DNA of 64,000 nucleotides from Bacillota bacterium. Its GTDB lineage: Bacteria > Bacillota > Clostridia > Christensenellales > CAG-138. A model generated the notes under the pieces. It was not told where the DNA came from. It ran no database searches and saw only the letters and a program-made list of their open reading frames with translations. The position numbers were made by a program, and so were the translations under genes. Numbering within the stretch: position 1 is the stretch's first letter; each line of letters begins with the position of its first letter. The stretch covers positions 133,301-197,300 of the forward strand of contig JAEWUO010000020.1 in assembly GCA_023459335.1 (NCBI GenBank), given 5' to 3'. Of the stretch, positions 8,411-16,281 are shown piece after piece.

Positions 8411-8426
8411 TCCCAGCAGAATAATC

Positions 8427-8458
8427 AAATGGAACGCGGCGAAAGCCGCGTTCCATTT
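8427..8458 (+). terminator. Strong hairpin after groEL
   Basis: A perfect 14-bp stem (8427-8440 with 8445-8458) is capped by a GAAA tetraloop. The T tract is short (ATTTAT), so it may work as a terminator or as a 3' stabiliser. It is followed by a fresh promoter for the next gene. Confidence 0.75.
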
Positions 8459-8499
8459 ATATAAGCATGAACCATATTAACTTGTTCACAAAGTTGACT

Positions 8500-8528
8500 T
8501 TGCCAATCATAACGGCGAATGGTATAAT
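8500..8528 (+). promoter_or_regulatory. Promoter of the DUF512 gene, apparently leaderless
   Basis: TTGCCA (8500-8505, 5/6) and a perfect TATAAT (8523-8528) have a 17-base spacer. The predicted transcript start is 8535, the A of the ATG. No ribosome site can precede it on the transcript. A second -35-like TTGACT at 8494 would give an overlong 23-base spacer. Confidence 0.7.
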
Positions 8529-8534
8529 GTCGGG

Positions 8535-9848
8535 ATGGAAAAAAAGAGCGGCACCCAACAGATCGTCTCCGACGTGCTCCCGGGTTCACCTGCGGAGATG
8601 TTCGGCATTGAGGCCGGCGACGCGCTGCTTTCCATCGACGGAGAACCGGTTGTCGATCTGATCGACTACGAGCACCTGACAGCGCGCGAAGCGATTACGC
8701 TGGAAATTTGCATGAAAAACGGAGCAGCTAAACGCGTCGAAATCAGGAAAGAAGAATTTGAACCGCTTGGTCTGGCATTTGCAACGAGCCTGATGGACAA
8801 TATGCGTACCTGTAGGAATCATTGCGTATTCTGCTTTATCGACCAGATGCCAAAGGGCGGTAGGTCGAGCCTGCATGTGAAAGACGACGACTGGCGAATG
8901 TCGTTCATCATGGGCAACTATATTACGTTGACGAATTTAGACAAAGCGGAACTCGACCGCATCATCCGCCGCAGAGTCAGCCCGCTTTATGTGTCTCTGC
9001 ACGCGAGCGATCCGGACGTGCGCCGATTCATGATGAAAAATCCGCACGCGGGGGAGATCGTTTCGCAGCTTAAACGTCTCTCGGACGCAGGACTGAAGTT
9101 CCATCTGCAGATCGTGCTCTGCCCGGGCATCAACGACGGGGATGTGCTGCGCCGGTCGATCGACGATATGCTGAAATTGTATCCGAATGCGCAGTCGCTC
9201 GCGGTTGTGCCGGTCGGGCTGACGCGTTACAGAGACGGTCTCCACCCTCTGCGCAGCTACACGGCGGAAGAATCGCAAAAACTGATCTGCGAAATCGAAA
9301 AGCGGCAGCAGGAGCTTCTGAAACTGTGCGGAACCCGATTCGTGTTTCTGGCGGACGAGTGGTATACTCATGCCGGACGGACGCTGCCCATGTATGAAGA
9401 ATACGAAGATTTCCCGCAGATCGAAAACGGCGTGGGGCTGCTCCGCCTGTTCGAACGGGAGATGCTAGAAGCGCTGGAGGATCGCGAACCGCTCAAACAG
9501 TCAAAGCGTTTTCTCATGGCGGGCGGCGTATCCGCGGAACCGTTTTTTCGAGAATCGTACAAACAGCTCCTGCCGTATGGAATCGAGATCGAAACCCGCG
9601 CGGTACGAAATGATTTCTTCGGAGAGAGCGTAACGGTCGGAGGACTGGTGACGGGTGGAGATCTGATCGCCCAGTTAAAAGGAGAAAACTTCGGATGCGC
9701 GCTGCTGATTCCTCGCGCGATGCTCAAGGCGGACGAGGAAGTGTTCCTAGACGGAGTGACGAAGGCGGAGGCGGAAGCCGCGTTGGGAACGGGAATTATC
9801 CCGGTTGCGACGGGTGACGACCTCATAGAGATCGTATTTTCAGAATAA
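8535..9848 (+). CDS. PDZ - radical SAM - DUF512 protein
   Basis: Three parts are visible in 437 residues. An N-terminal PDZ-like region (VLPGSPAEMFGIEAGDALLSIDGE) spans roughly residues 12-60. A radical SAM-type cysteine cluster sits at about 93-101 (CRNHCVFCFIDQMPKG), spaced C-x3-C-x2-C. The C-terminal DUF512 domain carries FLADEWY and YEDFPQIENGVG. This family is widespread in Clostridia and always found near der; its reaction is not established, though it has been linked to tRNA or Fe-S chemistry only by inference. It leads the row DUF512-der-plsY. The expected family length is about 440, so the protein is complete. Confidence 0.88.
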   Translation: MEKKSGTQQIVSDVLPGSPAEMFGIEAGDALLSIDGEPVVDLIDYEHLTAREAITLEICMKNGAAKRVEIRKEEFEPLGLAFATSLMDNMRTCRNHCVFCFIDQMPKGGRSSLHVKDDDWRMSFIMGNYITLTNLDKAELDRIIRRRVSPLYVSLHASDPDVRRFMMKNPHAGEIVSQLKRLSDAGLKFHLQIVLCPGINDGDVLRRSIDDMLKLYPNAQSLAVVPVGLTRYRDGLHPLRSYTAEESQKLICEIEKRQQELLKLCGTRFVFLADEWYTHAGRTLPMYEEYEDFPQIENGVGLLRLFEREMLEALEDREPLKQSKRFLMAGGVSAEPFFRESYKQLLPYGIEIETRAVRNDFFGESVTVGGLVTGGDLIAQLKGENFGCALLIPRAMLKADEEVFLDGVTKAEAEAALGTGIIPVATGDDLIEIVFSE

Positions 9849-9907
9849 CGAACAGGGAATCGTTTCGGGTGATTTCAACCGGATCGTGGTTCCAATAAGG
9901 AAAGATT

Positions 9908-11233
9908 ATGAAAAAACCGTTGGTGGCGATCGTCGGACGCCCGAATGTCGGCAAATCGACGCTGTTCAACCGCCTGATCGGCCATCGGGTCGCAATTGTG
10001 GAAGACACGCCGGGCGTTACGCGCGACCGCATCTATCAGGATGCGGAATGGCTGAACTATGCCTTTACTTTGATCGATACGGGCGGCATCGAACCCGCGA
10101 ACGAGGACATCATCGCGCGCCAGATGCGGCGGCAGGCGGAGCTGGCGATTGAAACGGCGGACGTGATCATTTTTCTCGTCGACGGCAGGGAAGGGATGAC
10201 AAGCGCGGATATGGACGTCGCCGATCTGCTGCGCCGTTCCAACAAGCCCGTCGTGCTCGCGGTCAATAAAGTCGATGCGCCGAAGTTTGAAGAGGCGATG
10301 TATGAGTTTTATGCGCTGGGGCTTGGCGATCCGTTCACGATCTCCGCGTCGCAGGGCCTGGGACTTGGCGATCTTTTGGACGAGATCGTGAAGGATTTTC
10401 CGAAAGATATTGAGGAAACCGGAAGCGAGCGCGTGAATATCGCGGTCGTCGGCAAACCGAACGTCGGTAAATCGAGCCTTGTCAACGCGCTTCTCGGAGA
10501 GGAACGCACGATCGTCAGTGAAATTCCGGGCACGACGCGGGATTCCATCGATACGCCGTTTACCAGAAACGGCCGCGAATATACGCTCGTCGACACCGCC
10601 GGCATCCGCAGGAAACGCAGCGTTGAGGACGAGTCCATTGAACGCTACAGCGTGATCCGTTCACTCGCCGCCATCCGCCGCGCGGACGTTGTGCTTATCG
10701 TCTGCGACGCAAGCCAAGGCTTAAGCGAACAGGACGTACGCATCGCGGGTTACGCGCACGAAGAGGGCAAGGCAAGCGTGCTCATCGTCAATAAGTGGGA
10801 CCTCGTCGAAAAAGACACGCACACAATGAACGCGTTCCAGAAAAGTCTCGGTGCGGATCTCTCGTTCATGAGCTACGTACCAATGCTCTTCATCTCCGCG
10901 AAAAGCGGACAGCGGGTAAGCAAGGTACTGGATCTCGTCGACCGTTCATACGAGCAAAGCCGACGCCGGATTCCGACCGGCCAGCTCAACGACACGGTCA
11001 GCGAAGCGGTTACGATGAACGAACCGCCGAGCGATAAAGGGCGTACGCTGAAGATCTATTACGCCACGCAGGCGTCCGTACAGCCGCCGACGTTTATCAT
11101 ATTCGTCAACGATACGGAGATTGTGCATTTCTCCTATGAACGGTATCTGGATAATTTTTTCAGAAAGACGTTCGGCTTCGAGGGAACCCCGATCCGGATC
11201 TTCTTCCGCAACAAGAAGAAAGAGGCCGAATAA
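9908..11233 (+). CDS. der: Ribosome biogenesis GTPase Der (EngA)
   Basis: Der is a tandem-GTPase factor required for 50S maturation. The first G domain shows GRPNVGKSTLFN at residues 9-20, DTPGVTRDR, DTGGI and NKVD. The second has GKPNVGKSSLVN near 183, GTTRDS, DTAGI and NKWD. The KH-like C-terminal domain ends with the conserved GTPIRIFFRNKKK. Length 441 is standard. It follows the DUF512 gene by 59 bases. A decayed copy of the last 16 or so codons lies directly downstream. Confidence 0.97.
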   Translation: MKKPLVAIVGRPNVGKSTLFNRLIGHRVAIVEDTPGVTRDRIYQDAEWLNYAFTLIDTGGIEPANEDIIARQMRRQAELAIETADVIIFLVDGREGMTSADMDVADLLRRSNKPVVLAVNKVDAPKFEEAMYEFYALGLGDPFTISASQGLGLGDLLDEIVKDFPKDIEETGSERVNIAVVGKPNVGKSSLVNALLGEERTIVSEIPGTTRDSIDTPFTRNGREYTLVDTAGIRRKRSVEDESIERYSVIRSLAAIRRADVVLIVCDASQGLSEQDVRIAGYAHEEGKASVLIVNKWDLVEKDTHTMNAFQKSLGADLSFMSYVPMLFISAKSGQRVSKVLDLVDRSYEQSRRRIPTGQLNDTVSEAVTMNEPPSDKGRTLKIYYATQASVQPPTFIIFVNDTEIVHFSYERYLDNFFRKTFGFEGTPIRIFFRNKKKEAE

Positions 11234-11261
11234 TTCAGATCAAATGTATATAATACCAGAA

Positions 11262-11310
11262 GGAACTCCGTTTCGGATTTTCTTCCGCAAAGACTAAGAA
11301 GGAGTCCGAA
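11262..11310 (+). repeat. Decayed direct copy of the der 3' end
   Basis: The 49 bases at 11262-11310 closely resemble the end of der at 11183-11230, including the shared CTTCCGCAA and CCGAAT blocks. Read in the right frame the copy encodes GTPFRIFFRKD then stop, versus GTPIRIFFRNKKKEAE in der. The copy's A/G-rich end supplies the AAGAAGGAG ribosome site of plsY. Confidence 0.85.
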
Positions 11311-11312
11311 TC

Positions 11313-11942
11313 ATGACATTTTTTACCGGTTTTTTTCCCCTGCAGATCTGGTCCGCGGCGCTTTGCCTGGCGATCGGCTATCTGCTTGGCAACATACAGA
11401 CGGCGATCATCGTCAGCCGCGCGTATTTTCACGACGACGTTAGAAACCACGGCAGCGGCAACGCTGGCAGCACCAACATGGTGCGCGTGTACGGTTATGG
11501 CCCGGGGGCGATTACGTTTGCCGGCGACGCGCTGAAGGCGTTCCTTTCCGTACTGCTGGGTCAGCTTCTCTGCGGGCAGATCGGAGGGTATATCGCCGGG
11601 CTGTTCGCCGTCGTTGGGCACTGCTGGCCGGTTTTCGACGGTTTTCGGGGAGGGAAGGGAGTCGCGTCTTCGTATACCATAGCGATTCTGACGTTTCCGC
11701 TCGGCGCGCTCGGCGCAATCGCTATAGGCGGCATAATTCTTCTGATCAATAAAAAAATGTCCATCATGTCCCTTTCGGCAATGCTCCTGTTTTTCATCGC
11801 GACGCTTGTATTTCGCATCAACAATCTGCCGCTGGCGGCGCTTGCGGGCTTACTGACCGTGATCGTTTTTGTGCGGCATATCGAAAATATCCGGCGCCTC
11901 GTTCACGGAGAGGAACAACGGTTGCGCAAAGAAGGGAAATAA
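11313..11942 (+). CDS. plsY: Glycerol-3-phosphate acyltransferase PlsY
   Basis: PlsY is a membrane acyltransferase that uses acyl-phosphate to acylate glycerol-3-phosphate, the first step of phospholipid synthesis in most bacteria. The 209-residue protein has about five hydrophobic helices. Its loop motifs are all present: GSGNAGSTNMVRVYG near residue 49, GHCWPVFDGFRGGKGVAS near 105, and the C-terminal VFVRHIENIRRLVHGEE. The ATG at 11313 has AAGAAGGAG seven bases upstream. It is the last gene of the DUF512-der-plsY row and is followed by a terminator. Confidence 0.96.
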   Translation: MTFFTGFFPLQIWSAALCLAIGYLLGNIQTAIIVSRAYFHDDVRNHGSGNAGSTNMVRVYGYGPGAITFAGDALKAFLSVLLGQLLCGQIGGYIAGLFAVVGHCWPVFDGFRGGKGVASSYTIAILTFPLGALGAIAIGGIILLINKKMSIMSLSAMLLFFIATLVFRINNLPLAALAGLLTVIVFVRHIENIRRLVHGEEQRLRKEGK

Positions 11943-11961
11943 CCAAAGAAAGACGAACACG

Positions 11962-11989
11962 AAAGCGCTTCCGGAAAGGAAGCGCTTTT
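11962..11989 (+). terminator. Intrinsic terminator of plsY
   Basis: An 11-bp perfect stem (11962-11972 with 11978-11988) with a five-base loop ends in TTTT. It stands between convergent plsY and dapB and could slow transcription from both sides. Confidence 0.85.
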
Positions 11990-12005
11990 ATGCCGATTGT
12001 CTGTT

Positions 12006-12109
12006 GATCAGCCGATTTAGAAATGCTCGATGATCAGCCGATTTAGAAATGTTCGATGATCAGCCGATTTGGAAATGTTCGATGATCAGCCGATTTGGAA
12101 ATGTTCCCG
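12006..12109. repeat. Four tandem 26-bp copies of the dapB 3' end
   Basis: Units start at 12006, 12032, 12058 and 12084, each beginning GATCAGCCGATTT. The fourth unit lies inside dapB and contains its last codons and stop (EHFQIG-stop on the minus strand). The other three are extra copies downstream of the stop. Copies differ at one or two positions in a gradient (TTTGG versus TTTAG; ATGTTC versus ATGCTC), as expected for stepwise duplication. The 26-bp unit is not a multiple of three. Confidence 0.95.
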
Positions 12110-13312
12110 GACGGCTTCTGCGGCGCGCAGTGCGTGCACGGAATCCACGCAGAATTCGATGCGCGTTTCGCTCGTCGTAATCAGCCATATGTGAATATTT
12201 TCTTTGCGGAGCACGGAGAAGAGCTGCGAGGCGACGCCGTGCTGCAGCGACATGCCTGTGCCTTCCAGCGTGAGCTTTGTCAGGTCGTCCCTCGTGCGGA
12301 TCGTGCAGCCGTAGCCGTTTCGAGTGAGTTCGTTGATGGCGTTGAGCGCCTCGGAGAGGTCCTGTTCCCCGAGAGAAAAACCGATGCTCAGGCTCTGCTC
12401 GTCCGGCTCGGAGCAGGCGATCATATCAACAAATACGCCGTGGGCCGCGATGACGTCGAACACGCGGGATGCGAACGCGTCTTCCTTGGCAAACGAGCGG
12501 ATGACGACGGCCGCCTGCTTTTCCAGCGAGAAGAGGCGGGAAGCCGCGTCGTGTTCCGTCACGACATTTTTCATGTTGTACAGGCCCGTCTGCTTGCCGA
12601 CGAGGAACTTCGCTGCACGCAGCGCGCCCTGCGCGAATACCTGCTTGCTGAACGCGCGGTGCGTAATTTCGATGATTTCGTCGTTTCCGATGAACTGCAC
12701 CTGATGCTCGCCGACGACTGTGCCGCCGCGGACGGAATGGATGCCGATCTCGCTGTCCGTACGGCGTTTATTCTTTTCATGTCGGCCATAAACGAATTCT
12801 TCTTCCTCCGGCGAGATGGAAGCGATTGCGTTCGCGAGCATCAGCGCCGTGCCGCTGGGGCTGTCCACTTTTTTGCGGTGGTGGGTTTCGATGATCTCCA
12901 CATCGAAGTTTGCGCCGAGCGTGGAGGCCGCGAGCTGTATGAGCTCAAGCTGCAGGTTGACGCCAAGGGACATGTTTCCGGTTTGAAAGACGGGAATCTG
13001 ATCCGAGGCGGAGCGAATAAGTTTCAGCTCCCGTTCTCCGAGGCCGGTGGTTCCGATAACGACTGGGATTTTTTTCTCCAGCGCGTAACGCAGAATATCC
13101 GGTGTAGTCGCGGGCACGGAAAAATCGACGATGACGTCTGCCGATTCTTTTACATCGTCAAGAGTTTTATACAAGGGGCAGGCATACGCGGATGCGCAGT
13201 CGAACGGGTCGACGCCGGCGACAGCGGAAAAAGCGCCGCTCTGCGCTTGAATCGCTGCATACACGGCGCGTCCCATCTGACCGCAGATTCCGTTAATGAG
13301 TACCGAAATCAT
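12086..13312 (-). CDS. dapB: Dihydrodipicolinate reductase fused to aspartokinase-like ACT pair
   Basis: Residues 1 to about 250 are a full DapB: the NAD(P)-binding start VLINGICGQMGRAV, IGTTGLGERELK, GNMSLGVNLQLEL, and the substrate/catalytic IIETHHRKKVDSPSGTAL near residue 145, ending GLYNMKNVV. It reduces hydroxy-tetrahydrodipicolinate in the diaminopimelate/lysine pathway. About 150 further residues follow that DapB normally lacks. They read like the tandem ACT domains of aspartokinase: VDMIACSEPD, SIGFSLGEQDLSEALNAI, then DDLTKLTLEGTGMSLQHGV and IHIWLITTSETRIEFCVD. Feedback by lysine or threonine is therefore likely, but untested. GGAGG lies eight bases before the ATG. It is the third gene of asd-dapA-dapB. 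Confidence 0.93.
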   Translation of the reverse strand: MISVLINGICGQMGRAVYAAIQAQSGAFSAVAGVDPFDCASAYACPLYKTLDDVKESADVIVDFSVPATTPDILRYALEKKIPVVIGTTGLGERELKLIRSASDQIPVFQTGNMSLGVNLQLELIQLAASTLGANFDVEIIETHHRKKVDSPSGTALMLANAIASISPEEEEFVYGRHEKNKRRTDSEIGIHSVRGGTVVGEHQVQFIGNDEIIEITHRAFSKQVFAQGALRAAKFLVGKQTGLYNMKNVVTEHDAASRLFSLEKQAAVVIRSFAKEDAFASRVFDVIAAHGVFVDMIACSEPDEQSLSIGFSLGEQDLSEALNAINELTRNGYGCTIRTRDDLTKLTLEGTGMSLQHGVASQLFSVLRKENIHIWLITTSETRIEFCVDSVHALRAAEAVREHFQIG

Positions 13313-13340
13313 ATCAGTCCTCCTAGGCTTGTTTGATGCA

Positions 13341-14216
13341 TCAGATCAGCTCGTATCCCTTCAGCGTGTCTTCGATGAGGCGCATGCTTGCTGAGGAAGG
13401 GGGGACAAGCGGCAGGCGAACGTCCGGTTCGCACAGCTGCATGAGGCCCATCATCGCCTTCAGCGGGATGGGGTTGACCTCGCAGAACGCGGCCTTCCAG
13501 ATCGGGATCAGCTGCAGCTGCAGCTGACGCGCAAGCTGGAGGTCTCCCTTAAAGAACGCGTCGCAAAGCGCGTGCATTTCACCCGGAACGATGTTCGCGA
13601 TCGTGGAAATAACGCCTTTGCCGCCGATGCTGAGCACGGGCAGAACGTGGTCGTCGTTGCCGGAATAGATGTCGCACTGAGGGGCGAGAGCCGCGAGGCT
13701 GACGATCTGCTCAATGTTGCCGCTGGCTTCTTTCGCGCCGACGATATTCTCGTGCGTGCAGAGTTCCGCCATGGTTTGCGGCAGGACGTTCAGGCCCGTA
13801 CGGGAGGGGACGTTGTAGACGAGAATCGGCGTTTCCACCGCATCCGCCACCGTAAAGAAATGGCGGACAAGCCCTTGCTGCGAGGTTTTATTGTAATATG
13901 GCGTCACGATCAGCAGCCCGTCCACGCCGATGGCTTCGGCGGACTTGCTGTTGGAGATGACTTCTTCGGTGTTGTTGCCGCCGGTGCCGGCGATGACAGG
14001 TACGCGGCCGTTGACGCGCTCCACGACAAACTGGATTACGCTCAGGCGCTCGTCCATCGTCAATGTTGAACTTTCACCGGTCGTTCCGCAGCAGATGATC
14101 GCATCGGTACGGTTTGCGATCTGAAGCTCGATCAGCCGGGTAAACGCCGTGAAATCGACTGCGCCCTTTTGAAATGGCGTGACGATCGCGACGCCGCTTC
14201 CGCGAAAAATTGACAT
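13341..14216 (-). CDS. dapA: 4-Hydroxy-tetrahydrodipicolinate synthase
   Basis: DapA condenses aspartate semialdehyde with pyruvate, the branch point to lysine. The 291-residue TIM-barrel protein begins MSIFRGSGVAIVTPF and contains CGTTGESSTL, the conserved tyrosine region VYNVPSRTG, and the Schiff-base lysine in IVGAKEASGNI near residue 160, followed by IYSGNDDHVLP. I chose the ATG at 14216, with GGGAGG ten bases upstream and the family's start, rather than an upstream in-frame start that would add 28 residues. It begins four bases after the asd stop. Confidence 0.97.
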   Translation of the reverse strand: MSIFRGSGVAIVTPFQKGAVDFTAFTRLIELQIANRTDAIICCGTTGESSTLTMDERLSVIQFVVERVNGRVPVIAGTGGNNTEEVISNSKSAEAIGVDGLLIVTPYYNKTSQQGLVRHFFTVADAVETPILVYNVPSRTGLNVLPQTMAELCTHENIVGAKEASGNIEQIVSLAALAPQCDIYSGNDDHVLPVLSIGGKGVISTIANIVPGEMHALCDAFFKGDLQLARQLQLQLIPIWKAAFCEVNPIPLKAMMGLMQLCEPDVRLPLVPPSSASMRLIEDTLKGYELI

Positions 14217-14220
14217 TTTG

Positions 14221-15228
14221 TTACGCCTCCCACTGACGAATAAGTTCCTGCGCAATCTGCACGGCGTTGGTCGCCGCGCCTTTGCGGATGTTGTCCGCAA
14301 CGCACCAGAAGTTGATCCCGTTTTCCACGGAGAAGTCGCGACGCAGACGCCCTACATAGACGGGATCTGTGTCCGCAGCGTAGATCGGCATGGGGTAGAG
14401 ACCTTTTGAGGGATCGTCTTGAACGATCAGGCCTTCCGTGCTTTCCCAGAGCGCACGGATGTCCGCAAGCTCAAAGGGCTTTTCCAGCTCGACATTGATG
14501 CTTTCGCTGTGGCCGTGGAACACCGGTACGCGAACGGTGGTCGCCGTCACGCGCAAGTTCGGAAGGCCGAGGATCTTTCTTGTTTCATCGATCATCTTTT
14601 GTTCTTCCTTCGTGTAGCCGGTGTCGAGAAAAACGTCGATCTGCGGCAGCACGTTTCCCGCGATGGGGTGCGGGAACTTCTTTGGCGCTTCGCCCTTTAA
14701 GCCGTTTTCAAGGTCGCTGTAACCACCCATGCCCGCGCCGGAGACCGCCTGGTAGGTCGAGTAAATGACGCGCTTAAGGCCGTATTTGACGGAGAGCGGC
14801 TGAAGCGCCACCATCGCCTGTATGGTCGAACAGTTGGGATTTGCGATGATTCCTTTATTTTTATACATGGGGATATCGCCCGCATTCACCTCCGGAACCA
14901 CGAGCGGGATATCCGGGTCCATGCGCCAGGTGCTTGAATTATCGATGACCACCGCGCCGGACGCGGCGACGATGGGCGCGAAAATTTTCGAGGTGCCGCC
15001 GCCCGCGGAAAAGAGCGCGATATCGACGCCGAGATTCTTGAATGCATCCTCAGTCAGTTCGCGGACGGTATAGGGTTTGCCCATGAACTCGACGGTAGTG
15101 CCCGCGCTGCGCGCGGAAGCAAAGAGGAAGTATTCCGACGCGGGAAGTTTTCTCTCTTCCAGCACGCGGAGGAACATTCTGCCGACCATACCTGTAGCGC
15201 CGACGATCGCGATCTTGTATTGTTTCAT
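14221..15228 (-). CDS. asd: Aspartate-semialdehyde dehydrogenase
   Basis: Asd reduces aspartyl phosphate with NADPH to aspartate semialdehyde. The 335-residue protein opens MKQYKIAIVGATGMVGRMFL with the GATGMVG nucleotide loop, and has FSAGGGTSK, the active-site cysteine in NPNCSTIQAMVAL near residue 130, and HGHSESINVEL. I placed the start at 15228 because the next candidate lies beyond the promoter's -10 box. The ribosome site is weak. It is the first gene of the DAP operon. The leader is only about 50 bases, too short for a lysine riboswitch. Confidence 0.96.
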   Translation of the reverse strand: MKQYKIAIVGATGMVGRMFLRVLEERKLPASEYFLFASARSAGTTVEFMGKPYTVRELTEDAFKNLGVDIALFSAGGGTSKIFAPIVAASGAVVIDNSSTWRMDPDIPLVVPEVNAGDIPMYKNKGIIANPNCSTIQAMVALQPLSVKYGLKRVIYSTYQAVSGAGMGGYSDLENGLKGEAPKKFPHPIAGNVLPQIDVFLDTGYTKEEQKMIDETRKILGLPNLRVTATTVRVPVFHGHSESINVELEKPFELADIRALWESTEGLIVQDDPSKGLYPMPIYAADTDPVYVGRLRRDFSVENGINFWCVADNIRKGAATNAVQIAQELIRQWEA

Positions 15229-15286
15229 GGTAACCGTGTTTGCGTTTCTGAACGATTGGAACGCAGCCTTTCTTATAGTTAGGATG

Positions 15287-15315
15287 ATTTTAATAAATAT
15301 CCAATGGTTTGTCAA
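15287..15315 (-). promoter_or_regulatory. Promoter of asd-dapA-dapB
   Basis: On the minus strand a perfect TTGACA (15310-15315) and TAAAAT (15287-15292) are separated by 17 bases. The transcript would start near 15280. No T-box or L-box structure fits in the remaining leader. Confidence 0.85.
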
Positions 15316-15413
15316 ACAGGATCGACGATATTATAGGATATATATTTGCGGTGCCGCGGAATCTGTTGTACAATAAAAAATCGAACATGCGATCGGTATG
15401 GTTCATGAACGAA

Positions 15414-15452
15414 TTGTAAACGAAAGCAAGCGTTCCTATATCATATGATATA
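15414..15452 (+). promoter_or_regulatory. Promoter with a 16-bp palindrome
   Basis: TTGTAA (15414-15419), a 17-base spacer and TATATC (15437-15442) form a moderate promoter. A perfect palindrome TATATCATATGATATA (15437-15452) covers the -10 box and the bases after it, a place where a dimeric repressor would block transcription. No regulator is known. Confidence 0.45.
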
Positions 15453-15487
15453 TATTAGGAATCGCGATGCGCGAAAGGAGACGGCGG

Positions 15488-16249
15488 ATGGCGCGGGAAT
15501 ACGGCGATTTTGCTGCCGTCTACGATCGGCTTATGGCGGATGTGGATTATGCAGCGTGGGCGGAATATCTCGCCTCTTTGCTGAAAAGCGGCGGGGTACA
15601 GCCCGGTGAACCGGTGCTGGACTGCGCCTGCGGAACGGGTGAGATCACACTTCGCCTCAGCAGGGAAGGATACCGCATGACCGGCGTCGACCTCTCGGAA
15701 CAAATGCTGGAAATCGCGCAGAAGAAGGCGCGAAAAGCCGGCTTGAAGATTCCGTTCGTCTGTCAGGACATGCGCTCGCTTTCGCTGCACCGGCCCGTCT
15801 CCGCGATCGTCTGCGCCTGCGACGGGGTGAACTATCTTCTCTCGGACATGGATGTGAGCGCGTTTTTCGTTTCCGCAAACCGCTCGCTGAAACCCGGCGG
15901 GCTGCTGCTGTTCGACTTCTCCAGCGCGTACAAGCTGGAGCACATGCTCGGCGGACAAACGTTCGGCGAAGATGGAGCGGACTGCACGTACCTCTGGCAA
16001 AATTGCTTCGATCCCGAATCGCGCCTTCTGGAGATGCGGCTTGCGTTCTTTTTACCCGACGGAACGGGCAAGTATACGCGATTCGACGAGCGGCATGTAC
16101 AGCGCGCGCACACGATCGACGAAATTTTCGCCGCGTTGGAACACGCGGGGTTTATGCTCGAAGGCGTTTACGACGCGTTTACGTGCAATGCACCGCATGC
16201 TGAGAGCGAACGAATCCAGTTCGCCGCGCGAAAGCGCAGCGCGAAATAA
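15488..16249 (+). CDS. Class I SAM-dependent methyltransferase
   Basis: A 253-residue methyltransferase of the YqeM type. The SAM-binding motif I is VLDCACGTGEITL near residue 42, followed by the acidic motif MTGVDLSEQML. A post-motif CQDMRSLSL, CDGVNYLL and LKPGGLLLFDFS follow. The acceptor cannot be read from sequence. AAAGGAG seven to eight bases before the ATG at 15488 fixes the start; an ATG seven codons upstream has no ribosome site. It is followed 32 bases later by hslO, and co-transcription is plausible. Confidence 0.85.
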   Translation: MAREYGDFAAVYDRLMADVDYAAWAEYLASLLKSGGVQPGEPVLDCACGTGEITLRLSREGYRMTGVDLSEQMLEIAQKKARKAGLKIPFVCQDMRSLSLHRPVSAIVCACDGVNYLLSDMDVSAFFVSANRSLKPGGLLLFDFSSAYKLEHMLGGQTFGEDGADCTYLWQNCFDPESRLLEMRLAFFLPDGTGKYTRFDERHVQRAHTIDEIFAALEHAGFMLEGVYDAFTCNAPHAESERIQFAARKRSAK

Positions 16250-16281
16250 CTGAAAAAGAGAAAGAGAATCTGAACGTATCA

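Noticed and set aside
6764..8428. A 554-codon open frame antisense to groEL
   Set aside because: It mirrors a perfect groEL and arises from its codon bias; it has no ribosome site or recognisable domain.
12006..12109. CRISPR array
   Set aside because: The 26-bp units are directly abutting without spacers and derive from the dapB gene end.
12095..13336. A 413-codon open frame antisense to dapB
   Set aside because: Shadow of the dapB-ACT coding frame; composition is arginine/histidine-rich without motifs.
15229..15466. Lysine riboswitch or T-box upstream of asd
   Set aside because: The promoter leaves only a 50-base leader and no conserved riboswitch core or specifier hairpin was seen.
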